Part shown: positions 10,401 to 22,679 of the stretch, piece by piece
Layout of the letters: each line of letters begins with the position of its first letter
How positions within the stretch are numbered: the stretch's first letter is position 1
Assembly: GCF_023065955.2 (NCBI RefSeq)
Contig: NW_026622852.1
Span: forward strand, 9,717,423-9,781,422
Direction of reading: 5' to 3'
Length of the DNA stretch: 64,000 nucleotides
Origin: Ursus arctos
Taxonomy: Eukaryota; Chordata; Mammalia; Carnivora; Ursidae
Notes under the pieces: model-generated
What the model was told of the DNA's origin: nothing
The model's database searches: none
Seen by the model: the letters and a program-made list of their open reading frames with translations, nothing else
Program-made: the position numbers and the translations under genes

Positions 10401-13400
10401 GGCAAACACACAAAATAAATCCCATAATCCTGCATGCTATCTTCCAGCGGTCATATTTATAAGGTCCATAAATCAAGGAGATTTGAAAAGGGTTTTTCTT
10501 ATATTTAGAATTTGTTCAATCGTGCACATGAGCTAAACTTCAACTGATATTGAAGTTGACTTTTGTCCCAAGTGGGAATATGCCGTTTAGAATCACAGAT
10601 CTATCTACAAAGAAATTACCAACATCTTACAAATGTTTCTTCTCGAAGAAGAGACCATTTCTAAGAAGTTACTCACTGTATTTTGATGGGCAACACAAGC
10701 AGGTCAATTAATTCAATAAGCATTTATCAGGATTTCTCTGACTTTTGACTAAATACAAGTAAGAAAACAGTGATCGCCGTTGGTTCCAACAAGACTGACA
10801 TGGAAGGCTATCTCCTGGAAAGACCAGGAATCCTGAGCCATAGCAGAGTGGACCAGTGCGCGAGGCTTGGTACAGAGATCCTAGACACAGTCTTTGAGGA
10901 CCCTCACTCCCACATTCCTTTGTTTCTAGACTTGAGGGCACAACCATGAGAGAGGCAAGAGGATAAAGTTATTTTCAATGCCTTGTATAAGTTCAAATGA
11001 GGGGAACTCATTTCCTCGTTGAATGCAAAAAGGCAGCATACTTGTGAAATGGCCTATCTTAGATCTTGAACTCACGCAAAACCTAAGCAAACGGGGCTGA
11101 TTACCTTGGAGAGGTGGAGAGCCCAAGAGACAGAGTGAGGGAAAGGCTGCGATCTGCTTGGGTCCCTCCAATGACCCATCTCCAACAATAAAATCAAATT
11201 CCCACTTGGTCTTGATGCCGATGGGAACTATGGCAAATGAGATGATCATAGTGATTCCCCCCCCAAAAGCAGGTGTGTTGCCTGAATTGAGGGAAGATGG
11301 AGTTGGGCATATGAAGGGGTGCTTCCTACTCTTCTAGGACACAATGTTACACATTCTAAAGAGAACCTGGACCACAAGATTGAAAGCCAACTATGTGAGT
11401 TTTGTTCTTAGAAGAGTTCCTAAGCAACAAAGAAAAGAAATTTGAAATTATAAATTATGCATAACATTCTCTTCCACTCAAAGCATCTAACTAAATGTCT
11501 AATCATTACTACCGTTATTTGCTTAAAGCTTCCACTCCTCTAGCACAAGAGTAAGTATATCATGAGTAACATCTCATTTACTAAGTATCAAAAACAGCAG
11601 AATGCAAGAGTTAAGTGGTATAAAACTGTAAAATTCTCCCTGGATTTCCTTTAGAGCAAGAAGTAGGTCTTATTTGTCTTTGCATCGGTGAGACAGTGCT
11701 GGGCATACAGTGAGTGCTCAATAAATCTTAAACTAAATGATCTCAAGCTACAGTGAATTCAAGCAGTGAAAATTCCTCCAGAGAGAAGAAAGTCTTACAA
11801 TTTTGGCAGTCATTCAGTATTTATTTTTAGTAATGTAAATGACATCATAGAAAAGTTATATCCCCTAGAGTAGATTATTCTATTTGCTTTAAATATGCCA
11901 TCTCAGAATACAAAAATCAAAGCCTGAGCCTATTCTAGGAGCAGCATTCAATTTTACTTCCTTGCTAAGAGAGGATTTGTCCAACTTCTGCACAATGGAA
12001 AAGTCCCCGAAGTACCTTTCACAGAGCGCCAGTCCTAAGGGTCACTCGTGGGCGGTGGGCGCCATCAGCGATGCCATCGAATACGGGTTCTGTGTCAAGG
12101 GAGCGTGCGCTGAGTAATTCAACTGGTGTCTCTGCTGGAGGACATATTACAATCGTTGTACTGCTCCAGGTACATTGTAAATCTCCCCAAAAGAGGATCT
12201 GGGCTGTGGCATTTCTCAGACGCCTTGTGCAGGGAACTGCTTTTTCATGCTGTAGCTTGAGGAGCAATGTTTTCCTGAGCCCGCTCTGGGAAGCGGGGGC
12301 GTAGGTCAGCTGTGCCTCTCCACCTACGTCTCCGGCGGTGTTCTTCCGGTTGTGCTTTCCTAGCTGGCTACCCATCTGTAGTCGCTGGACTCCCCTGCTT
12401 GTGGCGTAGAGTATTAGGAGAAGAGACAAGAAACTGAGTGTTCCACAACTGTCTCTTCTTGACCACCAGTTTCTACGGGGGCAGCTAAGAAATGCCTTAG
12501 GAGGCCCTGGGAACTATGGCGGAGATGACAGGATAATTGAGACAGGGGAAACTGAGGACAACACAGGAGAAGAAGAAGAAAGGGGAAAAAGGAAAAGACA
12601 AACTAAGAAGGGATACTGGTGAGAAGGAAGGTGAAACCGCAGTCAGTGAACACCCACCTTCCACATTAACATGAAGATCCCAGAGTTGAGTTAAACTGAA
12701 GCCGTCAGTGAGGGGGTGTTCCCACAGGAGCAGCTGACCAGCAGCCCGACGGGGAGCCTCTTCCCTCGGCCCTCAGCCTCTCAGCCTTCGCCTCCTGAGC
12801 CAAGGGAAGCCACCTACATACACAGCAAACCTTTACCATCCCTGTGGTGTCTTTTTAATGCCTCTCACTACTAGGGATTCTGCTCTTTTGAATGATAATA
12901 TACCATTTACTAAAATGATTTGATCTTGACAAAAGCAAAAGCACACAAAGGTTGAGTGGCAGGCAGAGACCATGTCCACGTGGCTTTAGAGTCTCAGATT
13001 CATAGCTGTTCGGAGTCTAAGGACCTCAGAGGCAAGCTTGTTTTGGTGACTGTTTTTGCGAGTGGCCCTCAGAAATGCGTGTGTGTAAACATTGTTCTTT
13101 ATCTGAAGAGCATTAAAGGTAAACCACCAACTCACCTGTTCACGGTGGCTTCTTGGCAGGAAGGACAGTCGAGGTGATTTCTTGGAGCCTATCCACCGTT
13201 ACTAAAATATTTGCACCGCCAGTATCAGATGCTACCCCGGGAATTTGAAATGTTACCTGCAACAGTGACACCTGGTGGCTTCTATGTCTTACTGCACCAG
13301 GAAATGAGGTCTAGGTATAAGCAATAAATATTCAGTCACAACATGAAAGGAATACATGAGTTCTGGAAAAGGAATACAGAAATGTTAAGATTTCACAACT

Positions 13401-13952
13401 TCCACTCAAAGCCTATACTACTCACTATATTAAAAATTATTACAAAATAAATTTTTTTAATAAAAATTACGACGAAAGAGTTACTGTGATAGAAGTCCTT
13501 GTTTCTACAGGGGAAGTAGCTAAGGAAATATCCAGTTATTTTGCAAGGGGTAGAGCATGTCTCCAAGTGATGTCTGAGGTGAGATTTGTTTTCCATGATC
13601 TGCTCACCCACACATCTGCTAAATGGGGGGCAGCCAGGTAACCCTGCCCATGCACTGCGACTTTAAAGATTAAATGGACAACACGCATTCTCTCCTGAGA
13701 ATTGTGGAACTGGGAAAATAAAAAAATAACATCATTTATCTGGGGAGATATACCCATGAGGTAGACAGACAAAATGAGCCTTGTCTGCGACAAAGTTTTG
13801 CGGGATCAGGGCCTGAGAAGATACAGACAAAGCTGGCCAGGAGAGAGAAGAAAGTAAACAGTGTGCAAGGAGAGTCAGGAAGCATGAAAAAAGGGAAATG
13901 AGTGGAGAGAGAAGTGGACAGAGGCAGCTACCCTTGGTTTCTGTCCTTCTGT
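10401..13952. other. Intergenic DNA, no gene recognised
   Basis: Mostly unique-looking DNA. At 11655-11740 there is an L2 3'-end-like piece (GTGAGTGCTCAATAAAT). At 12000-12480 a CpG-richer stretch has opposing open frames (136 aa on minus, 77 aa on plus), neither with a recognisable domain. No exon with good splice sites was found. Confidence 0.45.
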
Positions 13953-13960
13953 GAGCCTAA

Positions 13961-14165
13961 CTTTTTTTTTAAGACTTCATTTATTTATTTGAGAGAGAGA
14001 ATGCATGTGAGTGCAGGGGGAGGGAAGAGGAGCAGAGGGAGAGGGACAGGCCGACTCCACAGTGAGTGTGAGCCCAACACGGGGCTCGATCTCACAACCC
14101 TGAAGTTATGACCTGAGCCAAAACCAAGAGTCAGACCCATAACCAACTAAGCCACCCAGGTGCCC
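13961..14165 (-). mobile_element. SINEC, reverse orientation
   Basis: T-rich tail, (TTTAT)n, GA-rich body and terminal CACCCAGGTGCCC. Duplication GAGCCTAA at 13953-13960 and 14166-14173. Confidence 0.9.
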
Positions 14166-14734
14166 GAGCCTAATTTTTCTTTAGTTAAAAAAAAAAGAAG
14201 TCACAGAGGTAACCTGAGTGATTTCCAAGGTAAAAAGGAGTCCCTGATCTCTTAATTAAAATATCAAGTCTTTCTTACAAATCTGAATTGCTTTTCAAAC
14301 TGCACTAATTCTCAGCACTCTTGTTGCCTATTTTCCTTATTTATCTCCGAGGCTCAACAGCGCTGACAGAGAGGGCTTTTCAGTTGAAACAAGATTGGAC
14401 ACTTTGCTTCCATGTAGTTGCAGTAAAGACTCAGCCATGTGAGAAAAACATAACCTAAGGAATTCTTTGTAACTCAGAAAGGCCCAATTCAGCTCTGCGC
14501 CGGTGCTTGTTCAGAGTCAAACTGAACACACTCAAGTCCGCTCACCCATCTTCCCTGTCCCACCCTGAACACCCATTTCTCCCCCATATTGCCAACTTCC
14601 TCCCCAGCACCTAAGCCAGAAAGCGAGGCCTCATTCTAGATCCTCTCTCCTGCCCTACCTCCATTCTGGTGTCCCCAAATCTGTTTAACTTAGAACTGCA
14701 GAAGCATAAATCTTAGCCACTGCTTTAGACTGAA

Positions 14735-15245
14735 TGTTTGTGTTCCCCTAAAACCCATATGTTGAGACCTAATCCCCAATGTGATGGTGTTGGAGATAGC
14801 ACCACTGGGTGGTTCATGAGAGTAGAACCCTCATGAACAGGATTAGTGTCCTTAAAAGAGACCCCAGAGGGCACCTGGGTGGCTCAGTCAGTTAAGGTCA
14901 TGATCCCAGAGTCCTGGATCGAGTCTGCTTCTCCCTCTGCCCCTCCCCCCACTTGCACTCTCTCTCCCCGACTCACTTTCTCTCTCAAATAAAATAAAAT
15001 AAAATAAAATAAAATAAAATAAAAAACTATTTAAAAGAGATCCCAGAGAGCTCCCTTGTCCCTCCCTATGAGGACACAACACAAAGACAGCTGTCTATGA
15101 TCCAGGAAGCAGACCCTCACTAAATCCAGACATCTTGATCTTCAACTTCCCAGCCTCCAGAACTAGAAGACATGAATTTCTGTTGTTTATAAGCCACTCT
15201 GTCTAGAATATTCTGTTACAGCAGTCCAAACACTTGTTTGTGTCA
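14735..15245 (+). repeat. MLT1-type MaLR LTR, split by a SINEC
   Basis: MaLR landmarks include CTGAATGTTTGTGTTCCCC, CCCATATGTTGAGACCTAAT, GGATTAGTGTCCTTAAAAGA, CCAGCCTCCAGAACTAGAAG and TGTTGTTTATAAGCCACTC. A SINEC sits inside it at 14869-15030. Confidence 0.75.
14869..15030 (+). mobile_element. SINEC with internal deletion
   Basis: It is shorter than its neighbours and lacks part of the tRNA-derived body after GTTAAGGTCATGATCCC. Ends in an (AAAAT)n tail at 14988-15027. Near-perfect 17-bp duplications at 14852-14868 and 15031-15047. Confidence 0.85.
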
Positions 15246-17652
15246 TTTTCTCACGTAATGCTTTGTTCCCTTGACCTACAACAGAAATGCTTCTTAGACA
15301 GTGAAACACAAAAACCTAATCAGTTCTACCACCATTGCTGACAGTCAAGACCAATGGGCATTTTTTCCTATTGCAAACTGATACAGCTATACATCAAAAT
15401 TGTTTCGGCCTTAAGTCAACATTTATCTATCCAACATATAATGTGACTAAATAATAGGCGTCGGGCACTCTGCTGGGCATGCAGATAACAAATGTAACTC
15501 AAATAAGTTGTTTTAAAGAGACATACTTTCAAATTAACTACAGTTAAATGGTACACAAGCTATAATAAATAACCGGATGAAAAACTACCAGGAAACACAG
15601 CAAGAAAGGATGAATTCTACCTAAAGAAGAGAGATGAGAAAAGAATGTCAATGTTTAGAATCAAGAAGATAACACACACATTAAAAAAAAGTGTTAGGAA
15701 TATAATGTATGTCTGCTTTTATGAACTAGGAAGGATAAAAAGTATCCTAATACATGATTTATGTGCAATAAATCCTAATTCATGATTTCTCTGATGTGTG
15801 ACTGACTGCAATGTAAAGTGTAAATAAACATTATTTCCCAGCTATTCAGCCCCCTCCCATAAAAACAGTAGCAAAATAGGGGGGAAAATGAGATTTGGCT
15901 TTTCCAAGAGGAAGGTGGTAAGGCCAATAATTCTTGAAGTTCTCCCAATGAGAAGACCTGGGAGCAGAGTGGGTGGTCCGTGTGCTGACCTGTCCTCAGG
16001 TGCTGTCTCCCACCAACCCGTGCCCTGCCCACAGCCCAAACGTCCTCTATGGTCATGTGCTCATCATAATGACGGGTGGAGATTCTGGAACCTTGTGTGG
16101 GTACGCAGGTGCGCAGGAAGAGTCTTGCCCACTGATCAAGGTGAAACAGAACAAATCAGTTGAAAATCGTTCCATGGATCCGAGCCACAGGAAGCAAATA
16201 ACCACTGTCACACTGTCTTTGCCTTGTTAGTCAGGGTTCTTAAATGGACACCACAGCAAAAGGACACAAACAACACAGCATTTTCACGCCAAGACCATTT
16301 TCTGAGAGGAACAGACAATATACTATGCTCCTATTCTCTCGTCAGTTCAAGGCCATCCGAACAGGACGTTGGCCATTCTGTTACCTACGTCATCCTAGAA
16401 TTTCCAAAACGTTCTAGCAGTACAGACTCTTTACTCTTTCAAACATCACAGTTCCCAGTACACCAAAAACTTAGAATCCTAAGAAAAGAACCCAGAAGAA
16501 GAGAAGGAGGGAGAGGCAGTGTCAAAAGTCTTCTTTATTTGGGACGCTACATTGAGCCTGAGGTGAACTAAATCAAGTGACTTCGGACCTCACCTCTGGG
16601 GACGCTATGTCCCCCCACGTAGGGGAGCCATCTTCCTCCCCTGGGGTGGGAATATGACAATTAACAAAGTGATACGGAATTTGAATACAAAATAAATTGT
16701 GCTGAATCTCACATATGGTGCCCTAAAAATGTCCAAAATGATGTCATCCAAAGTGGGGGGGGGGGAGACTGCAATTAGACGGATGAGGAAGAGGCATTTG
16801 AGAAAACAGATTAATGATGCCTTTGACACAGTCAGCCTGAGAGGAATACTGGTTTCCATGACAACCAAACCACTTAACCTAAATTAACAAAGCTGTTAAA
16901 AAAGAAAAACTTAAAAGATGGGGAGGGGAAAACCCAGTGCATCCTCTTTGGGGAAATTAAGCAGCCTGTCCCATCAGCGCCTGTGAGAGGTGTGTGTGTT
17001 AACTACATATCCACAGGGTGTGTATTCTCTTACGCTCCCTGGTTCCCAGTAATTAGTTTTCAGAAGCAGTCCAAAGATGTTGAGAAATTGCAACTAATTA
17101 GTGCAGTTTTCTGATAGAACAGCCTTATTATCCCAACGCAGCCTTAGCCAGACTGCAAGGATAGGAACAGACAAAAGGCTGCTTCTTGCTTTCCCTCAAC
17201 TTTGCACTGATGTTCACAGCATCTTCCCAGAACCACTTTCCCAGCATCAGGCAGGTCAGGCCTCTGGAATTTTGTTTGTAGCAGGGAATCGCTGCTTTTA
17301 CAGAGAGACGCACAGGCCATTCACGATGAGACAATGCTCAAATCAAATAGTACAATGTCTAAGAACAATTGAATGTTTCCCATGGAATGAAAGGAATTGT
17401 ACTTTCCTGTGTTGCTTTTAAGACAGTGGAGAAGTATCTCCAAATTTTTCTGGGTCTGCAATGAACTTGTCTGAGCTGTGGTGGAGACAAGTAGAGGTGA
17501 ATCTATCAGAGAGAGGAGAGCAGAGAGAAAGCAGTACAGTACATCCCTATTGGCTTGAAATTCTGCCTTACTAGTCCCAACGCTAGTCCTCCACCCCTAC
17601 TGTGCCTGAAGATGACTGGAAAATGGGGACTTTGCCTCTTTGTTGTCTCTGC
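15246..17652. other. Intergenic DNA, no gene recognised
   Basis: Several 60-115-codon open frames on both strands at 15775-17421 overlap each other and show no domains. A G-run (about 16756-16766) is present. No repeat family is named. Confidence 0.45.
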
Positions 17653-17670
17653 TAAAAATATGTCTCATAC

Positions 17671-17859
17671 GGGGGTGCCTGGGTGGCTCAGTTGGTTAAG
17701 CATCTGCCTTTCGCTCAGGTCATGATCCTGGGGTCCTGGGATCGAGTTCCACGTACGGCTCCCTGCTCAGTGGGAGTCTGCTTCTCCCTCTCCCTCTGCC
17801 ACTCCCCCTGCTTGTGTGCACTCTCTCTCTCTGTCAAATAAATAAATAAAAGTCTTTTT
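17671..17859 (+). mobile_element. SINEC
   Basis: GGGGTGCCTGGGTGGCTC head and (AAATA)n tail. 16-bp duplications AAAAATATGTCTCATA at 17654-17669 and 17860-17875. Confidence 0.93.
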
Positions 17860-18047
17860 AAAAATATGTCTCATATGGATAGTCGATTGCCAACATAAAC
17901 AAGAAAGAAAAAAATAGGAACCCTAAAAATATTGAGAGCACTGTCAAGGTTTAGCATTTCTTAGAGGTGATATTCTCTGATTTCATGAGGAAAAAAACAT
18001 GTAAGTATTGTAATCAATTAAGCTAGGTAAACCCTTGTTTACATATA

Positions 18048-18474
18048 CAGTAGTCCTCGTGGATGCCAGAAACTGTGGAGTACCAAACCCTACATACGTG
18101 ATGTTTTTTCCTGTATGTACATACCGAGGTCAAAACTTTATTCATAAAAGTAGGCACAGCAAGAGATTAACAATAATAACTAATATTAAAATAGAACAAC
18201 CAAATAATATACTGTAATAAAAGTTGTGTGACTGTGCTCTCTCTCTCACAACATCTCATCGCACTGTACTCTTTCTCCTAGTGACGCAGTGAGGTGATGC
18301 GCAGGTGAGGAGATGAGGTGAGGGGAAGGACGTAGGCGCTGGGACCCAGCATCAGGCGGCCACTGACCTTCTGGCAGTAGGTCCGGAGGAGGATCGTCTG
18401 CTTCCCACGTGGGTAACTGGCCGTGGGTAACTGAAACAGCAGAAAGCGAAACCGTGCAAGACGGAGGACAAGTG
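18048..18474. mobile_element. MER2-like Tigger-group nonautonomous DNA transposon
   Basis: A 427-bp element with imperfect terminal inverted repeats (CAGTAGTCCTC at the left; the right end reads CACTTGTCCTC on the other strand) and TA dinucleotides on both sides (18046-18047, 18475-18476). The internal text matches the MER2 pattern as I remember it. Confidence 0.7.
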
Positions 18475-18559
18475 TATGACATTTTATGAAAAATAAATAA
18501 TACGTGAGGATTTTAAAAAATCAATCTCAAGTTTCTCTCAAGTTAAATTGTAATAATTA

Positions 18560-18741
18560 GGGGCACCTGGGTGGCTCAGTCGGTTAAGCATCTGCCTTCG
18601 GCTCAGGTCATGCTCCCAGGGTCCTGGGATCGAGTCCCACATCAGGATCTCTGCTTAGTGGGGAGCCTGCTTCTCCCTCTGCCTGCTGCTCCCCCTGCTT
18701 GTACTCTCTCTCTCTGCAAATAAATATATAAAATCTTTTCA
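18560..18741 (+). mobile_element. SINEC
   Basis: GGGGCACCTGGGTGGCTCAG head and AAATAAATATATAAAATC tail. Perfect 15-bp duplications AAATTGTAATAATTA at 18545-18559 and 18742-18756. Confidence 0.93.
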
Positions 18742-19044
18742 AAATTGTAATAATTACATCTAAAAGGTAGGAAATCTGCACATTGGACTTTTTTTTTTTT
18801 AACAGGTAGCACGGTGCAACCCACACGGCATCCACACAGGTATATCTCCTGTTTCATGACTTCGTTGTAAGTTTGACCGACATTTTGCTTCCGATGCTGG
18901 GAATGAGAGTCACTGTTAATGTGGTAAAAGAAAAGAGGGCCTCGGAATTTACATTTTGCCTTGCACTTTTCACAGGTCATTGGTGACTTTCATTTCTTCC
19001 TCTGTGTATTGCCTGTGTGCATTTATTCTTCTGCGGGGTCTTAG

Positions 19045-19545
19045 AATTGTTCTTGTAACTATTTACCACTTTAAAATTTACCATGTTAAAGTTACAGTTT
19101 AGTGGTTTTTAATGTATTCAGAAAGTTGTGCAACTATCACCACTACCTAATTCCCAAACATTTTCATCCCCAGAAAGACACCCTGTCCCCCTTAGGGGAC
19201 ACTCCCCAATCCGCCCTTCCTCCAGCCTCTGGCAACCAAGCTACTTTCTCTCTATTCTGGACACTTCGTCCTAATAGAATCATGTCGTATGTGGCTTTTG
19301 TGATGGGCTTCTGTCACTTAGTATAATCTTTTTAAGATTTGTCTATGTCTCAGTACTTCACTCCTTTTTTGAGTAATATTTCAATGTATCTACATTTTAT
19401 CCGTTCTTAACTTGATGGACATTTGTGTTGTTTCTACTTTCTGACTATATATTACTGCTATAAACATTCATGTACAGATTTCTGCATGGACATATGTTTT
19501 TAATTCTCTTGGATATACACCTAGGAGTGAAATCCCAATATTTTT
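19045..19545 (-). mobile_element. Old L1 fragment, reverse orientation
   Basis: L1M-type landmarks: TTGTGCAACTATCACCACTA, CATTTTCATCCCCAGAAAGA, CTCTGGCAACCAAGCTAC, CTTGGATATACACCTAGGAG. Confidence 0.75.
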
Positions 19546-21476
19546 GTTTCATAATGTCTTTCCCACCGATCTTTAATTTTTGTTCTTACCGTTAAACTCC
19601 TATTTATATAAGGATTGGTTTCAGCACTAATCTTTTCCCCTGCCCCGTCACTTCTTTTGCAAATATTACACATTTTCCATTTTAGTAGCCTTATGTTTTA
19701 TTAGCTCATAGAGCAAGTCACTTTTAATTTTTCCTTTCTTAACTTCTCAACGATTATTGCCTGCTTACTCTTCACTACCAACTTTACCATCATTTCCCTT
19801 GCTACTAGTATTTTGATTGGGGGTGGGAAGTTAATTTGGGAAAACTGAGTGATATCCTTTGCCCTATCTCATCTTTCTACCCACCAAACACGATATCTCT
19901 CTTCTTTTATTTAAATCTTCTACCATCTCTCCAACTAAAATGTTGTGACTTCCTTCACACGGGACTCACCCAGTTCTTGTTAAGGGAATAACTGGTTAAC
20001 TCTAACCTCTGAGGAGGTGAGAGTAGGACTCAGTTGATGAGAGGAAGTTAACCAAGCAAAGACCTGAAGGAAGACGGCTGTGGGCACAGCAGATAGTGAG
20101 GGCAAAGGCTCGCAGGTAAACACAAGTTAGCACATGGAAGGAACAGAGAGAAGGTGAGCACAGCCAGAACAACATGAACAAGAAGAGTAGAAGGAATGAA
20201 GTCAGACTTAGGCAGATCCCAGGTCATATAAGGCTTTCATGGTCATGTAAGGAACTTGGACTTCTGCCTCACACAAATAGGAAGCCACGGGAGATTTTAA
20301 AGCAGGCATTGACATGATCTCGAATAAAGGCAGCTGCCCCTAGTCCAGCTGGGAAGTGACCCTCTTGATGTGGCCAGGGCCAAGTCGAAGAACCACAGAG
20401 AATATCCATGGGCTGGGAGAAGCAGGTCCAGAAACACTCACCTTTTCTGAGTGGGCTTCACGGGCCACCACACACTGCTCATACACTTACTATGCTGGAG
20501 GCAGGACCTGACACCACCAGCACCCACCAGAGGGAACTACGGGTCCCAGGAGCACCCATTCCCCATCTGCCCACTCAACACCTATGAAAAAGCCCACACG
20601 ACGACAGTAGCCGCCAACACTTCTGGAAAGAAGATAGTCAGCAAATACCCTCCTCCCAAAGACTTCTCCATGCTTCTCCCTCAAAGCTGCTACCAAGAAG
20701 AGCCTTGCAGGATGAGGACTTCCAATACAGAGAAGTGACTCAGAATCACTGAAATCACCCACAAGCCCTAAGCGGTTCATCATGGCCTCCTATCCAGCTG
20801 GAAGCTGCCATCTTCACAGCAGTCACAGCCTTGACCTCCGTCCTTCCTGTTTCCCCAGCAGTAACCAGCAGCAGGCACACACATGCGCAGAAACACCCCT
20901 GAGCTCACATTCTCTAGCCTGGCGAGGAAGCCGAAGCTGCTGCCAGGCTGAGGGGGGCTATCCACAGTTGGATAGGTTTCAGATTCTAGAGACCTGTTGC
21001 TCAGATCCATCCGAACCTCCCTGGTGGGCCTTCCTGAACTGAAGAAGCTTGGAAGCTGAAAACCACATTTCCCAGATGCCCTTGCTGCTGTAGATGTGGC
21101 ACGAATTCAGTTAGACACCCTAACAGGAGACTTGAAGGCAGAAGTGACGCCGACCCATCTTCCTGCAATTTGGGGCTGTTTCTGGCAAGAAAGGTTGTAG
21201 AGACAAGGGATTTTCTGCAGCAGGGTTCTGTGTACCGTATCTAAAGAGCAGGTGACTTCCTGATACCAGGATTACAGCCACATGGCAGGATTTTAACTCA
21301 AGGTTAAATGTGGTAGCCTCTTAATTCTCCACCTTCCTGATTGTGTCCCCTGGTGAGTGAGTTGCTTCTTTCCATGTTCTGGAGTCATTCCTGGGGGCCC
21401 AGCCTAGAACCTACTTGTCCAACCATTCTAGTGATTTTGTAAGTACCTAGTTTTCTGGACAATGTCTTTTTCTTCT
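19546..21476. other. Intergenic DNA with ancient repeat traces
   Basis: At 20080-20330 the text (TCATATAAGGCTTTCATGGT, GGAAGCCACGGGAGATTTTA) resembles an old mammalian repeat that I cannot name. Opposing open frames at 20451-21042 have no domain. No gene is supported. Confidence 0.4.
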
Positions 21477-21504
21477 TAAAGTACCCAGAGTGCTGGGAAA
21501 AAGA

Positions 21505-21769
21505 GAAAGAGAGAGGGAAACCAAGAAACAGACTCATAATTAGAGAGAACAAGCTGATGGTTACAAGGGGAGGGAGGTTCGGGGTTGGGTGAAATAGGTC
21601 ATGGGCATTAAGGAGTGCACCTGTCGTGATGAGCACTGGGTGATGTATGGAAGTGTTGAATCACTATATTGCACACCTGAAACTAATAAAACACTATATG
21701 TTAACTAACTGGAATTGAAATAAAAACTTTAAAATAATAAATAAATAAAAGCACTTATATGTTCAAAAA
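21505..21769 (+). mobile_element. L1 3' end (5'-truncated)
   Basis: Carnivore L1 3' UTR text (GAAACAGACTCATAATTAGA, GATGAGCACTGGGTGATGTA, CTGAAACTAATAAAACACTA) ends in an A-rich tail. Imperfect duplication AAAGTACC near 21478-21485 and 21770-21777. Confidence 0.85.
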
Positions 21770-21779
21770 AAAGTACCTA

Positions 21780-22498
21780 GAACGCTTTCTGTCGAACCCC
21801 AGCTGATATTCAAATAGCAACAAGCAACCACGAGAGATACAGCAAGCGGTTTCTCTCCTTAGCAATCCTCATAGCCATCCATGCTGCCGCTTCACTGGAT
21901 CAGGAAATCGGTTTTGCAAAGACTACTGTCCTAGAGAGGAAACTGCCAACCTGTGCCACCTCTCCTTCTCTACACTCAGACTCAGTCATCGATCAAGTTT
22001 GAAGGAGGCTCCAAGCTTCTCTTCTCTGGCCGTTCTACGTATTCTCCATACTGAATGCCCAGGCTTTGCCACGGCTGCTTGCAAGAGACTGCAAAAGTTC
22101 TCGAAGTCCCCAAAGCAAATTTTTGGTATAATCATGCCAGGGACCAGGAGGTAACCACCAAATTGTCCCTGCACGTCAAATCTATGTTAACACTGAAAGA
22201 AGAAACGAGCACTTCAGAAATGGACTTCCATGCCTGCCTGGGCCCGCTGCCTCTCTCTGCAGCTCTAAAACCCAAAGGAAACTTTCAGCAGGGCAGCCGC
22301 CTCCCAAGAGAGGAACATCAGGCAGCCTTAAGGCAGGTGGAAAAGTGGGAAAATGGGAAAGCCACAGGGCAGCCCATTTAATCTTGAAATAAAATGTTTC
22401 TGCCCAAGGCAGACTCTCCACATGTATGTGCGTGTGTATCCGTGTACACACAAGGACACATGCATGTATACACACTTTGTATTGGTAGGGATCGTAAG
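21780..22498. other. Intergenic DNA, nothing recognised
   Basis: Open frames up to about 110 codons on both strands overlap, with no domain. A TG/CA-rich patch lies at about 22423-22475. Confidence 0.45.
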
Positions 22499-22513
22499 AG
22501 GGGGAAAAAAAGA

Positions 22514-22678
22514 GGGGCACTTGGGTAGCTTAATCAGTTAAGTGTCTGCCTTCGGTTCAGGTCGTGATCTCGGGGTCCTGGGATCAAGCCCCGCATCAGG
22601 CTCTCTGCTCCCCTTCTCTCTCTCACTCTCGCTCTCACTCTCTCTCAAGTAAATAAATAAAAATCTTAAAAAATAAAA
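22514..22678 (+). mobile_element. SINEC
   Basis: GGGGCACTTGGGTAGC head, TCTCTCAAGTAAATAAAT tail. The flanking GGGGAAAAAAA repeat at 22501 and near 22682 is consistent with a TSD. Confidence 0.85.
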
Positions 22679-22679
22679 A

